Source: Novosphingobium sp. Rr 2-17 (GTDB lineage: Bacteria; Pseudomonadota; Alphaproteobacteria; Sphingomonadales; Sphingomonadaceae). Taken from it: a stretch of DNA of 64,000 nt. How positions within the stretch are numbered: position 1 is the stretch's first letter; every line of letters begins with the position of its first letter. The position numbers were made by a program, and so were the translations under genes. Under the pieces are notes generated by a model. It saw only the letters and a program-made list of their open reading frames with translations, was not told where the DNA came from and did no database searches. Where the stretch lies: positions 148,124 to 212,123 of the forward strand of contig NZ_AKFJ01000084.1 in the NCBI RefSeq assembly GCF_000272475.1, written 5' to 3'. Positions 52,707 to 61,362 of the stretch are shown in pieces.

Positions 52707-53206
52707 AGTATCTGCCCGAAGTATTGAAGGTGAGGTGTCGTTTGCGCCAAGTGCGGCCATTGCGTCAGTCGTAAGTCCGCAAAAAAGCGAACTGCCTTGC
52801 AAGACAGCGAAAGTTCCTCGCTGTTGGCAATACTGTCAATCCAGATGGTTTGAATACCGCGCAGTCGCGCAAGAATCAGCGCCGCAGCGCCCGGTGCTGC
52901 TCCTGTCGAAACCACCAGATCTGGGCGTGTTTCGCGAATGATCCGCCAAAGCTGAAACACGGAATGAAGCAAGTTTAACTTGGAATGCCGTGAGCTATCG
53001 GTAATCGTGCGAACAGGCCGACCACCCACCGGTGCGGCGAGGTTCGATACCGTACTGACGAATTCGCAGTGGCAATTCCCGAACGCTGCTCCCAACCGGG
53101 TCAGTTCTATCCAATGGCCGCCGCCCGATGCCACCAAGAGTACGCGCCTACGGGCTGGAAAAGTGACGATCGTATCGGATGCGATCGAATCATCAGGTTG
53201 TCGCAT
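52703..53206 (-). CDS. PssD-like membrane anchor/acceptor subunit (Alg14 family)
   Basis: The roughly 167-residue protein has the Alg14 fold: RRVLLVASGGGHWIELTRLG, then VVSTGAAPGAAALILARLRG and IQTIWIDSIANSEELSLS. It lacks its own donor domain and is completed by the PssE-like subunit downstream, whose start overlaps its stop. ATG 53206 has GGAT at a plausible distance; ATG 53254 in the same frame is an alternative with GAGG too close to serve. The two-gene unit is divergent from the phosphatase gene at 53467. Confidence 0.8.
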   Translation of the reverse strand: MRQPDDSIASDTIVTFPARRRVLLVASGGGHWIELTRLGAAFGNCHCEFVSTVSNLAAPVGGRPVRTITDSSRHSKLNLLHSVFQLWRIIRETRPDLVVSTGAAPGAAALILARLRGIQTIWIDSIANSEELSLSCKAVRFFADLRLTQWPHLAQTTPHLQYFGQIL

Positions 53207-53466
53207 CGTTGCGATATCCGCCCTTTTGCCGATGCCATTTTGATCAACCGCCATCCTCGCACGTTATCTCCTAGAATCCGGAACTCCAATAGGCTTTGGT
53301 GCGGTACGGGGAAATGCGAGATTCGATTTCAGTTTCCGCTGGAGTAGGTTAGAGGTCATGTAGTGCTGAATTCGCCGATGAACTTCCACGCCGTTCGGAT
53401 CGTTCTCCGCTTTAGCGCAAAGCTGCGGGTTTATGGCCCCGCTAACGATACCGAAAAGGGAAGTCC

Positions 53467-54192
53467 TTGCCTAGCACCGAACCGGGAGACCGAATTTACG
53501 CCATCGGCGATATCCATGGGCGCCATGATTTGCTGAAACAGTTGCTGGACAAGATTGGCGAACATTCGGCCTCGCTGCCTCGGCCCCGTGCGTTGCATTT
53601 GGTGTTTTTAGGTGATTTGATCGACCGTGGCCCGGATAGCGCCAAGGTTGTAGAACTCGTTGCGGACCTCGAAATAAATACGGATCAAGTCATCGCATTG
53701 ATGGGAAACCATGAAGAAGCGATGTGTCGCTCTCTAGAAGGTGATCTGACTGTATTGCGCAAGTGGCTGGATGTCGGCGGCGCACAGACCATAGAAAGTT
53801 ATGGTTTGCAGCTCCCTCAGCCCGATGCGGACTTGCGCCGCTACGTCCGATATTTGAATACCTCGCTGCCAACCGAGCATACTCGATGGCTGCGTAATCT
53901 GCCGCTGACGGCGCAGTCAGGCGATTATTTTTTTTGCCATGCAGGGGTCCGCCCAGGGGTGCCGCTTAATCGGCAAACGCGCGACGATCTTTTATGGATT
54001 CGCGGTGATTTCATCGAGGCCGATGAAGATCATGGTGCTGTCATCGTGCATGGACATACGATTTCGCGCGAAGTGGTGAGGCGGTCCAACCGGATCGGAA
54101 TCGATACGGGCGCTTATACGACGGGTCTTTTGTCCGCGCTGTATTTGGAAGAGAATCGCCAGGAAGTTTTGTTCGCACGTGCGAATTCGTGA
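53467..54192 (+). CDS. PssZ-like serine/threonine protein phosphatase (metallophosphoesterase)
   Basis: The 241-residue PPP-family phosphatase shows the metal-binding motifs in order: YAIGDIHGRHDLL, FLGDLIDRGPDS, ALMGNHEEAM, FCHAGVRPGV and IVHGHTIS. TTG 53467 is the start; AAGGGAAG is correctly placed and no ATG is available. A phosphatase of this type (PssZ) is present in rhizobial exopolysaccharide clusters and is needed for normal EPS there, which makes a regulatory role on the Wzc kinases or another EPS protein plausible. The direct substrate is not known. Confidence 0.87.
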   Translation: MPSTEPGDRIYAIGDIHGRHDLLKQLLDKIGEHSASLPRPRALHLVFLGDLIDRGPDSAKVVELVADLEINTDQVIALMGNHEEAMCRSLEGDLTVLRKWLDVGGAQTIESYGLQLPQPDADLRRYVRYLNTSLPTEHTRWLRNLPLTAQSGDYFFCHAGVRPGVPLNRQTRDDLLWIRGDFIEADEDHGAVIVHGHTISREVVRRSNRIGIDTGAYTTGLLSALYLEENRQEVLFARANS

Positions 54193-54312
54193 CGCGTCCG
54201 TACCTTTTGGCCTTCGCTAAAAGGTGCCAGACCAAGGGAATTGACTTAGTTCGCAGTTGCAGCCATAGAATGGACAGGTAACATCCGCGTCTGCGTCTAG
54301 GAGACATAAAGC

Positions 54313-54576
54313 ATGAAGAAAATTTCTGTTGGTCTGGCACTAGGCGCCATGTTGGTTGCCACTGCCGCTTCGGCTGCTGATCAGCGCCCATCGTATATGG
54401 CTTTCAAACCTTCGGCGACGTCAGCTTCTTTTGAAGCGTCTGCGACTCCCGCTTCTCCCAGTGTTGCCAAGCGGAATGGCATTAAGCCTGCTATCCTTAT
54501 TCCGTTGTTGGTCGGCGTGGGTGCGATTGGCCTAATCGCTGCTTTCACGACTGGCAGCAGCGGCAGCCCGAACTAA
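54313..54576 (+). CDS. Small secreted or membrane protein of unknown function (87 aa)
   Basis: The protein begins with a clean signal peptide (MKKISVGLALGAMLVATAASA, cleavage ASA/AD) followed by about 30 Ser/Ala/Pro-rich residues. A C-terminal transmembrane helix (IPLLVGVGAIGLIAAFTT) and a short GSSGSPN tail complete it. An AGGAGA ribosome site precedes ATG 54313. It resembles small membrane proteins I have seen in sphingomonad polysaccharide clusters, but I cannot name a family. Two hairpins follow it, so it is likely transcribed as a short monocistronic message or at the end of the phosphatase transcript. Confidence 0.75.
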   Translation: MKKISVGLALGAMLVATAASAADQRPSYMAFKPSATSASFEASATPASPSVAKRNGIKPAILIPLLVGVGAIGLIAAFTTGSSGSPN

Positions 54577-54582
54577 TTGGTT

Positions 54583-54645
54583 TTCAAGTCGGGCTTTATA
54601 GCCCACTTGAATGACGGCTCGCCGCGCAACAGCGCAGTGAGCCGT
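54583..54645 (+). terminator. Two tandem hairpins after the 87-aa gene
   Basis: Hairpin 1: TTCAAGT plus GGGC (54583-54594, one bulged C) pairs with GCCC plus ACTTGAA (54601-54611). Hairpin 2: ACGGCTC (54614-54620) pairs with GAGCCGT (54639-54645) around GCGC-AACA-GCGC, followed by TTGCCGTTT. Together they probably end transcription before the convergent protease gene. Confidence 0.7.
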
Positions 54646-54674
54646 TTGCCGTTTAGAATGTTTGTGCACTTGTT

Positions 54675-55652
54675 CTAACCGCCGCCGGCTATGAGGCGTG
54701 CTTCCAGTTCCACCTCTTTGATCCGAATTTTGGCAGCGGGATGGGTCGGTCCTGCGCTCATGTTCCCAGTCGAGACAAGTTTGCCAAACGCGCGGGCAGC
54801 ACCTGAGGTATCATAGCCGGCGGTTGCCATCATGCGAACGGCAGCTCGATCGGCCTCGTTTTCTTCCTTCCGGATGCGGCCCGCCCCGATTCCTAGCGCA
54901 GCCAAAGGCCGGCGAGGGGCATCTGCGTGACCCATTACGACATGCGCCAGTTCGTGAGCAATCACAAAGGCCAGTTCGTCGTCATCCATCAGTCGCGCTA
55001 GCGAATCGGTAATTGCTACATAACGGCCGTCCGACCAAGCATCAGCGCCCCCGCTGCGAATGGTCGTAAATTGGGCAGCGCAACCGGGTTGCTGCACGAT
55101 CGTTGCGTCAACGACCGTACCTTGCCGGTTTACGTAGAGATGGACAGGTTGTCGCTGCAAGTGGTCCGAAAGTAGGGCTACAAATGCTTCGGTCCGCGCA
55201 TAGCTCGCAGATTTTCCAATCAGATCCAGCCTGAACTGCCGCAAGTCGATCCCGTCCATCGCGACGATTTCGTCCTCAGTGCGCAGACTTGCGTGTTGCG
55301 CGGGGCTGTCAGGAACGACGCCAATGATTCCAAACCCCCGGTCGAACCCGTGCTGCTTGGCTACCGTAAGGCGGATGCGCCTATCGTAGGCGGCAAGGTC
55401 ATGCAGCAGAAACCCTGAAGTCATTGCGTGCTTTGTGCACTTGGCGACGTTGGCCGTGACAAGCCGATAGCCAATGGTTGCCACCCGCAAGGCCGGGCTG
55501 GTTGGCACTTCGCGATCGGAAACGCTGGCGACCAGTTCTGCGGCGGAGGCATCCGGCCCCCACAATGCCGTCGCCAGTTGCAGGGTGAGCGCCGATATCG
55601 TTGTGCGGTAGCCCGGCGGCCAAAATTTTCTCTGCTTCAAACTGCTTAACAC
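54675..55652 (-). CDS. Secreted M48-like metalloprotease with PDZ-like domain
   Basis: The roughly 325-residue protein has an N-terminal signal region (KQRKFWPPGYRTTISALTLQ, cleavage near DASAAEL). A PDZ-like segment with HGFDRGFGIIGVVPDSPAQH lies at about 105-150 by this start. The zincin motif HELAH (in FVIAHELAHVVMGHAD) is followed by the third zinc ligand in EENEADRAAV. It should be a periplasmic zinc protease. GTG 55652 is preferred (GGAAG upstream, signal peptide near the N-terminus) over the TTG at 55703. It is divergent from the polymerase gene with only 65 bp between starts. A role in EPS machinery quality control is possible from location. Confidence 0.82.
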   Translation of the reverse strand: MLSSLKQRKFWPPGYRTTISALTLQLATALWGPDASAAELVASVSDREVPTSPALRVATIGYRLVTANVAKCTKHAMTSGFLLHDLAAYDRRIRLTVAKQHGFDRGFGIIGVVPDSPAQHASLRTEDEIVAMDGIDLRQFRLDLIGKSASYARTEAFVALLSDHLQRQPVHLYVNRQGTVVDATIVQQPGCAAQFTTIRSGGADAWSDGRYVAITDSLARLMDDDELAFVIAHELAHVVMGHADAPRRPLAALGIGAGRIRKEENEADRAAVRMMATAGYDTSGAARAFGKLVSTGNMSAGPTHPAAKIRIKEVELEARLIAGGG

Positions 55653-55717
55653 GTCGTTTCTTCCTATTCTCGTTGTGGCTCTTGTGCTTGAACGGCCAAA
55701 CAACGGGAGGATATTGC

Positions 55718-58309
55718 GTGAGAGTGAGCGAGTCTGGCATATCGGACTTCATTCATCGACACAGTTTTGGTTGGTTAACGGTAACAGGGCTGACGTGCCC
55801 GTTTGTTGTGGTTACACTGCTGTTTGGTGGGGCTGGACTCGCTTATCCGCTGTTGTCATGGCTGATTTTCGTTTTTGCAAGCCTCGCTATCTGGACCGTC
55901 TTGGGCAAGACTCGTTGGTCTCAGATCCCGCCTTTGGGTAGAGCTGCCACTTTGCTCGGCGGTATTTTTGGATTGCTGCTTCTGGTGCAAGCGGTGCCAC
56001 TGCCGGTGTTGATCTGGCAGAGAATGCCGGGGCATGACGTAGCCGCTCAGATTGCCGATGCCGCCAATGTGCATCCCTGGATGGCATGGAGCCTTGCGCC
56101 GGACCGCACCCTGCAAACCATCCTGAGTCTGCTACCACCCGTTGCCGGGCTCTTGGTAATGGCGGTCAGCGCTCATCCCGGCCGAATATTGATACTGCGT
56201 ATCGTGATTGCCTTCGGAGCGCTGAATGCGGTTCTTGGTATAATCCAGTTCGCCGCTAGCGGCGGTGCGCCCTTGCTGTTCGATACGACGCATCGCGATG
56301 TGGGCGTTGGACTGTTTGTGAACCGGAACCATCTGGCCATTTTCCTGCTGATGTCGATGCTGCTGGCAGTGTTGCCGGGCGTTGTACGGTTCTCGCAACA
56401 GTCGACGCGGACGTTGGTGGCGGTTATCCGGGCGATCGTCGTCGCATTGCTGGCGCTGGGCGTCGTAGCGACGATGTCGCGCGCGGGGCTGGTCATGCTT
56501 CCTTTCGTCGGGCTTTGTGCAGGTCTGCAACTGTACGAGGGCAAGCTCAATGTACGCGCGCTCCTGCTTGCCGTAGTGATTGCGGTTCTGGGGGTGGGTC
56601 TGTTTTCCATGTCTCAGCCGGCCGAGCGGATTCTCTCGCGGTTAGAGGTAGCCGCCGAGGATAAGCGCTTCGATTATTGGGAAAACACCTGGTTTTTGGC
56701 GCGCGACGCGTTGCCGTTGGGGACGGGCTTTGGCACTTTCCAATTACTCTATCCTACTGCGGAACCGCTTAACGAAGTCGCGCCTGACGTCGTCAATCGC
56801 GCGCACGACGACTATCTGGAGTCGTTCCTTGAAGGGGGCGTGCCGGCAGCGCTTCTGATAGGCTTCGCGGGCATCATCGTGGTGTTGGCAATCGTGCGTG
56901 CGCGCAAGGTTGCCAGGACGCGCTTTGAGCAGCGCGCGCCATGGGTCGTTTCGCTCGCCTTTATCGTCCTGGCGGCTGCTTCGCTGGTGGACTACCCCAT
57001 TCGGATGCAATCGATTGCGTTGCTGGCCGGATTGATGCTGGGCTTGCTGTTACCCACGCCAAACACCGAGACGCGCAGGGACGCCGTTTCCATTCGATCA
57101 CGCGCTGCGATTGCCTTGCTCCTCCTCATCCTGTCGACTTTCGCGACAGCGGCTGGTTGGTCCGACCATTTCGTGCGCGTCGGTCGACCGGATATTGCGG
57201 TCGCTATCAATCCGGTCTCCTCCCAAGCGTGGTCAGCATTGGCGACCAAGTTCGAGATCGCCGGAGATGCGACCAGTTCGTCACAGGCTGCGCGTAAGGC
57301 GCTGACGCTGTCTCCTATGGATGCCGCCGCGCTGCGCGCAGAAGGTGCCGCGCGGATTCAGCTTGGCGATGTCGAACAAGGCGCGTCGTTGCTCAGTTTG
57401 GGTGCCAAGCTGGGATGGCGCGACGTTTACACTCAGCTTTGGCTTGCCCAGCAGGCCCTGGCTGCTGGGGCGGACGGATTCGCGGTCCAGCGCGCGGATG
57501 CAGTCTTGCGGCAGAACCGGTTCTTCGACCAAGTGCTAAGCCAGCTTCCGCCGCTGATTGCCCATCAGTCGGGGCGCGATGCTCTGGCTGAACAGCTTTC
57601 CTACAAGCCCGGTTGGCGCGCCGCCTTTTTCAATCAGGTCGCACGGACAAAGGGGTATCGCGTCGATGACTTGCTGGGGCTACTGACTGCACTGCGCAAA
57701 CGAGGGGCGCCCGTCACCCCGGCGGAGACGGCACTTGTCCGGGCAGTCTTGGCTGATGCCGGCGACTTTGCCGATGCGCGGCGGGTATGGCTGGCGAGTG
57801 GCGGCATAGGGAACATCGGCGATCCGGGATTTGAGCAAGGGCCGGAAGTGCCGCGCTACGCGGCGCCGTTCGGCTGGAAGGCGCCCGATATGCTCGGGGT
57901 ACGCCTTCGCTACGACGAGCCTTCGCCCAAGCTATCAGGGCAGGCCCTGGCGTTGTCTTCTGATGGCGAAGCCGCAGGACCAGCTCTGGTCCAGACGATT
58001 GCCCTATCACCAGGGCGCTACCGCATTTCGATGTATGGGCTGACGCGCAAGCCCGAACTTCTTGCAAAGCTTGGAGCGGGGGTAGCGTGTCGCCTGGCAA
58101 CGTCCGCCCAAGCATCGCCACCGATCGAAGCCGTACTGTCATGGAAACCGACGAAAGACGGATGGTTTGCAGGAGCCGGCGAGATCCGGGTTCCAGCGGG
58201 TTGCCCCGGACAGGACTTGTATATCGCCATTCCTCGCGCTGGTGTTGAGCCGTACTCTTTGTGGTTAGACCAAGTGGCGGTAACGCCACTAAGGGGCGTT
58301 TCCGATTGA
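55718..58309 (+). CDS. Large Wzy-like exopolysaccharide polymerase with C-terminal TPR region
   Basis: The 863-residue protein has an N-terminal membrane half (about 12 helices) and a soluble C-terminal half. The membrane half carries Wzy_C marks: DVGVGLFVNRNHLAIFLLMS, ATMSRAGLVMLPF and AHDDYLESFLEGGVPAALL. The C-terminal half has TPR-like helices (about 480-640: VSSQAWSALATKFEIAGDAT, AALRAEGAARIQLGDVEQG) and a final beta-rich domain. The length and layout resemble the polymerase GelG/SpsG of sphingan clusters, from memory. GTG 55718 is set by GGGAGG seven bases upstream. It precedes Wza2 and Wzc2 on the same strand, so it likely polymerises the chain exported by that pair. Confidence 0.82.
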   Translation: MRVSESGISDFIHRHSFGWLTVTGLTCPFVVVTLLFGGAGLAYPLLSWLIFVFASLAIWTVLGKTRWSQIPPLGRAATLLGGIFGLLLLVQAVPLPVLIWQRMPGHDVAAQIADAANVHPWMAWSLAPDRTLQTILSLLPPVAGLLVMAVSAHPGRILILRIVIAFGALNAVLGIIQFAASGGAPLLFDTTHRDVGVGLFVNRNHLAIFLLMSMLLAVLPGVVRFSQQSTRTLVAVIRAIVVALLALGVVATMSRAGLVMLPFVGLCAGLQLYEGKLNVRALLLAVVIAVLGVGLFSMSQPAERILSRLEVAAEDKRFDYWENTWFLARDALPLGTGFGTFQLLYPTAEPLNEVAPDVVNRAHDDYLESFLEGGVPAALLIGFAGIIVVLAIVRARKVARTRFEQRAPWVVSLAFIVLAAASLVDYPIRMQSIALLAGLMLGLLLPTPNTETRRDAVSIRSRAAIALLLLILSTFATAAGWSDHFVRVGRPDIAVAINPVSSQAWSALATKFEIAGDATSSSQAARKALTLSPMDAAALRAEGAARIQLGDVEQGASLLSLGAKLGWRDVYTQLWLAQQALAAGADGFAVQRADAVLRQNRFFDQVLSQLPPLIAHQSGRDALAEQLSYKPGWRAAFFNQVARTKGYRVDDLLGLLTALRKRGAPVTPAETALVRAVLADAGDFADARRVWLASGGIGNIGDPGFEQGPEVPRYAAPFGWKAPDMLGVRLRYDEPSPKLSGQALALSSDGEAAGPALVQTIALSPGRYRISMYGLTRKPELLAKLGAGVACRLATSAQASPPIEAVLSWKPTKDGWFAGAGEIRVPAGCPGQDLYIAIPRAGVEPYSLWLDQVAVTPLRGVSD

Positions 58310-58325
58310 CCTAGCGGGTCTTTTT
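58308..58325 (+). terminator. Small intrinsic-terminator-like hairpin with T-run after the polymerase gene
   Basis: GACC-TAGCG-GGTC is followed directly by TTTTT at 58321-58325. A stronger stem lies just inside the gene end, AGTGGCG (58273-58279) with CGCCACT (58284-58290) and a GTAA tetraloop. Together they could partly terminate or attenuate transcription before Wza2. Confidence 0.45.
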
Positions 58326-58411
58326 ATCGAGACAGTAGAGCATCTACGGGGTAGGGTCGCGGCTTGGTGGGGGCCGCCAGGCCTGAGCGGGTTTCCGGGG
58401 AAATACATACG

Positions 58412-59101
58412 ATGGTTCGACCGACTTGTTCCGTGGTCGTTTGCATGTTGCTGCTGACGGGCTGCACAGCCAGCTACGTCGGTCCTCAGGTCCGCACGGG
58501 TGAAGCGGCTTATAACATGATTCCCGCGCCATCGGCCGATCAGATAGCGCGTGAATACACGATCGGCCCGCTCGATACCCTCGACATTGCAATGTTCAAC
58601 GAACCGGCAGTATCTTCCAAAGGTATCCCCGTAGATGCGGTCGGAAACGTTGCGCTGCCTTTGATCGGAAGAGTGCGGGCCAGCGGAATGACCGCTACCG
58701 ATCTCGCGACGAGCCTCGAAAAGCTCTACGATCGCTATTATGTGAAGCCACAGATCACAGTCGTTGTTACCAGCTCCGTTTCACAACATGTGACGGTACA
58801 GGGCGACGTGATGGAACCGGGTGTCTACGAATTCCGCGGAACGACCACGCTGCTCGATACGGTTTCGCTGGCAAAGGGCGAAAGCCCGAATGCCAAGCTC
58901 CGCGAAGTTATCGTGATCCGCTATGTCGATGGCAAACGAATGGCAGCGGCTTTCGATCTTACCCGTATCCGTAGCGGTATCGATCCCGATCCAGCGATTC
59001 TTGGTCGGGATGTGATTATCGTCGGCCATTCCAACTCGAAGCAGGCCTGGAACGATCTGTTGAAGGCTGCTCCGTTGCTCAATGTTTTCGCCCAGTTCTG
59101 A
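58412..59101 (+). CDS. Wza-type polysaccharide export lipoprotein 2 (GelD/SpsD-like)
   Basis: The 229-residue lipoprotein has lipobox LLTGC (Cys18), the Poly_export domain (REYTIGPLDTLDIAMFNEPA, VDAVGNVALPLIGRVRASG) and an SLBB segment (HVTVQGDVMEPGVYEFRG). It is a second, diverged copy of the export protein at 47889. ATG 58412 with GGGGA upstream places the lipobox correctly; the longer reading adds 16 residues before the signal. It is 26 bp from the Wzc2 start, so the two are co-transcribed. The set Wzy-Wza2-Wzc2 matches the polymerisation and export module of sphingan-type clusters. Confidence 0.9.
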   Translation: MVRPTCSVVVCMLLLTGCTASYVGPQVRTGEAAYNMIPAPSADQIAREYTIGPLDTLDIAMFNEPAVSSKGIPVDAVGNVALPLIGRVRASGMTATDLATSLEKLYDRYYVKPQITVVVTSSVSQHVTVQGDVMEPGVYEFRGTTTLLDTVSLAKGESPNAKLREVIVIRYVDGKRMAAAFDLTRIRSGIDPDPAILGRDVIIVGHSNSKQAWNDLLKAAPLLNVFAQF

Positions 59102-59127
59102 CGTTAGCAGGAAAATTACAGACGTTT

Positions 59128-61317
59128 ATGCGCCAAGCCAGAATGTATAGCGGACAGCCCCAAGAGCTTGAGCCCGGCGACCTCGATGGTCTGGACGTGG
59201 AGCGCGAGATGCTTCTGGCGAGCGGACGACCATCGGCATTCGACATCCGGGCGCTGGCTGGAGCTGCTTATCGCAACAGAGCGGCAATCGGCATCATTCT
59301 ATTGGTTGCGCTGCTGCTTGGCTTGGCCTCGATCTTGTTTATGCCACGCATTTATGAGGCCGAAGCTACCGTCCAAATTGATCAGCAGACGGCCAAGGTT
59401 TTGGGCACCGAAGACGTCGAACCGGCGGTAAGTGGAACCGAGGCTGATCGTTTCCTGCAAACCCAAGTAGATGTTCTTACCAGCCGTGGCATGGCCAAGC
59501 GGGTCATCGACAGTTTGGGGCTCGACAAGAACGGACGCTTTTTCGAAAGTTTGGGTGATGGGAGCGTCGCTGATCTCACCCCGGTCGAGCGGGACGAACT
59601 GCTGCTGTCGACTTTACAGAAAAATTTGACGATCAATCTTCCGCGCAATTCGCGGATCGTCGGCATCGCATTCAGTAGTCGCAATCCCGAGCTTTCTGCT
59701 CAGATTGCCAATACTTATGCCAAGCAGTTCATTCAGGCGAACATCCAGCGTAAGTTCTCGACGGGTGATTATTCGCGCAACTTCCTTCAAAATCAACTCG
59801 ATGTCGCCAAGAAGCGGCTTGAAGTGTCCGAACGGCAGTTGATCGACTATTCGCGCGCCGCTCGCCTGATCGATGCCAGCCAGGGTGCGACCACGGTCGG
59901 CGGACAGGAGGGGCCACGCTCGTTGGTCACAGCCAACTTGGTGCAGCTCAACCAGGCCTATGCTGACGCCAAGGCGGCGCGTCTGCAGGCCGAACAGCGC
60001 TGGCAGCAGGCGCGCGGTGTGCCTGTCACGACTTTGCCCGAAGTGCTTTCCAACCCTGGCATGCAGCAATTGCTGCAAAAGCGGGCTGAATTGAATGCCG
60101 ATTTGAGCCAAATGCGTCAACACATGCGCGGCGATCACCCGACTGTTTTGCAGGCAATGGCGCAAGTCAACGAACTGGATCAGCGCACCAACGCACTGGC
60201 AGAAAACATCCGTTCTTCGATCCGTAACCAATACGTTACCGCAGCGAAGCAGGAAACGGCGATCGAAGACCAGGTCAACACGCTCAAGTCGGCGACCCTG
60301 TCTGAACAGGATCGAGGGGTTACCTACAATATCCTCAAGCGCGAGGTTGATACCAACCGGCAGATGTATGAGGGGCTACTCTCTCGCTTCAAGGAATTGA
60401 GCGCCCAGGCAGGCATCACTAACAACAACATTACGGTTGTCGATGAAGCGGATGTGCCGATCAAACCATCGTCGCCGCGTAAGAAGGTGAATATGGCCAT
60501 CGCGCTAGCCGCTGGTCTAATTATCGCGTTCGCGTATGCTTATGGGCGCGACAAACTTGATGACGCCATTCGCGATCCGAGAGACGTCGAGGCGAAGCTG
60601 CACCTGCCGTTGTTGGGCGTCATTCCCGCAGTCCCGAACGCCGACATCAGGCACGAGTTGGATACCCGCTCGCTGCTGGTCGAAGCTTATCACACCATCC
60701 GCAGTTCTGTAGAATTGTCCTCCAACCAGGGCCTGCCGAAGTCTTTGGTTATAACGAGCAGCAACAAGGGCGAGGGAAAATCGACCACGTCGTTCGCGTT
60801 GGCGCGTGATTTCGCGCGACTTGGCCGGAAGGTTTTGATCGTAGACGCTGATTTGCGGCGGCCCTCGCTTGCCAGCTTCTTTGGCGCGATCGAGAACGCA
60901 CCGGGACTATCAAGCGTGCTAGCCCGCATGGTCGATGCGAAAGATGCCGTGGTATCCGGCAACGAAGACAACCTGTGGTATCTTCCCAGCGGCCCGCTGC
61001 CGCCTGATCCGGCTAGCCTCTTCGCGGGCTCGGCGATCCACGATCTGCTCGCTGCCCTAAGTGACCAGTACGAGGTTATTGTGTTCGACGCACCGCCCGT
61101 GATGGCACTGGCCGACTCGGTCGAAATGGCGGCAGCGGCGCAAGCCACGATCTTCGTCGTAGAGGCGGGCAGTGCCCACTTCGGTCAGACGAAGAACGCG
61201 GTTACACGTCTCCTGCGGGCTCAGGCGAAAGTTATCGGCTGTGTCGTGACCAAGTACGACCGCCGGCTTGCGGGTTATGGCGCGGACTACGACAGTTATT
61301 CAGCAGACTACCGTTGA
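59128..61317 (+). CDS. Wzc/GumC-type chain-length regulator with BY-kinase domain 2
   Basis: The 729-residue protein has a cytoplasmic N-terminus of about 50 residues, TM1 (about 53-74), a coiled-coil periplasmic region and TM2 (MAIALAAGLIIAFAYAYG, about 455-473). The fused tyrosine kinase has Walker A NKGEGKST near 547, A' LIVDADLRRPS near 571 and Walker B VIVFDAPP near 650. Its C-terminal Tyr cluster is YGADYDSYSADYR. It is only distantly similar to Wzc1, so the two were not produced by a recent duplication. In sphingan clusters the corresponding functions are often split between two genes (GelC, GelE); here they are fused. ATG 59143 is an in-frame alternative. Confidence 0.93.
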   Translation: MRQARMYSGQPQELEPGDLDGLDVEREMLLASGRPSAFDIRALAGAAYRNRAAIGIILLVALLLGLASILFMPRIYEAEATVQIDQQTAKVLGTEDVEPAVSGTEADRFLQTQVDVLTSRGMAKRVIDSLGLDKNGRFFESLGDGSVADLTPVERDELLLSTLQKNLTINLPRNSRIVGIAFSSRNPELSAQIANTYAKQFIQANIQRKFSTGDYSRNFLQNQLDVAKKRLEVSERQLIDYSRAARLIDASQGATTVGGQEGPRSLVTANLVQLNQAYADAKAARLQAEQRWQQARGVPVTTLPEVLSNPGMQQLLQKRAELNADLSQMRQHMRGDHPTVLQAMAQVNELDQRTNALAENIRSSIRNQYVTAAKQETAIEDQVNTLKSATLSEQDRGVTYNILKREVDTNRQMYEGLLSRFKELSAQAGITNNNITVVDEADVPIKPSSPRKKVNMAIALAAGLIIAFAYAYGRDKLDDAIRDPRDVEAKLHLPLLGVIPAVPNADIRHELDTRSLLVEAYHTIRSSVELSSNQGLPKSLVITSSNKGEGKSTTSFALARDFARLGRKVLIVDADLRRPSLASFFGAIENAPGLSSVLARMVDAKDAVVSGNEDNLWYLPSGPLPPDPASLFAGSAIHDLLAALSDQYEVIVFDAPPVMALADSVEMAAAAQATIFVVEAGSAHFGQTKNAVTRLLRAQAKVIGCVVTKYDRRLAGYGADYDSYSADYR

Positions 61318-61362
61318 CCTGCGGCACGTTGCTCCATTGAGGGTCTTTTCTGCCAAGCGTCC

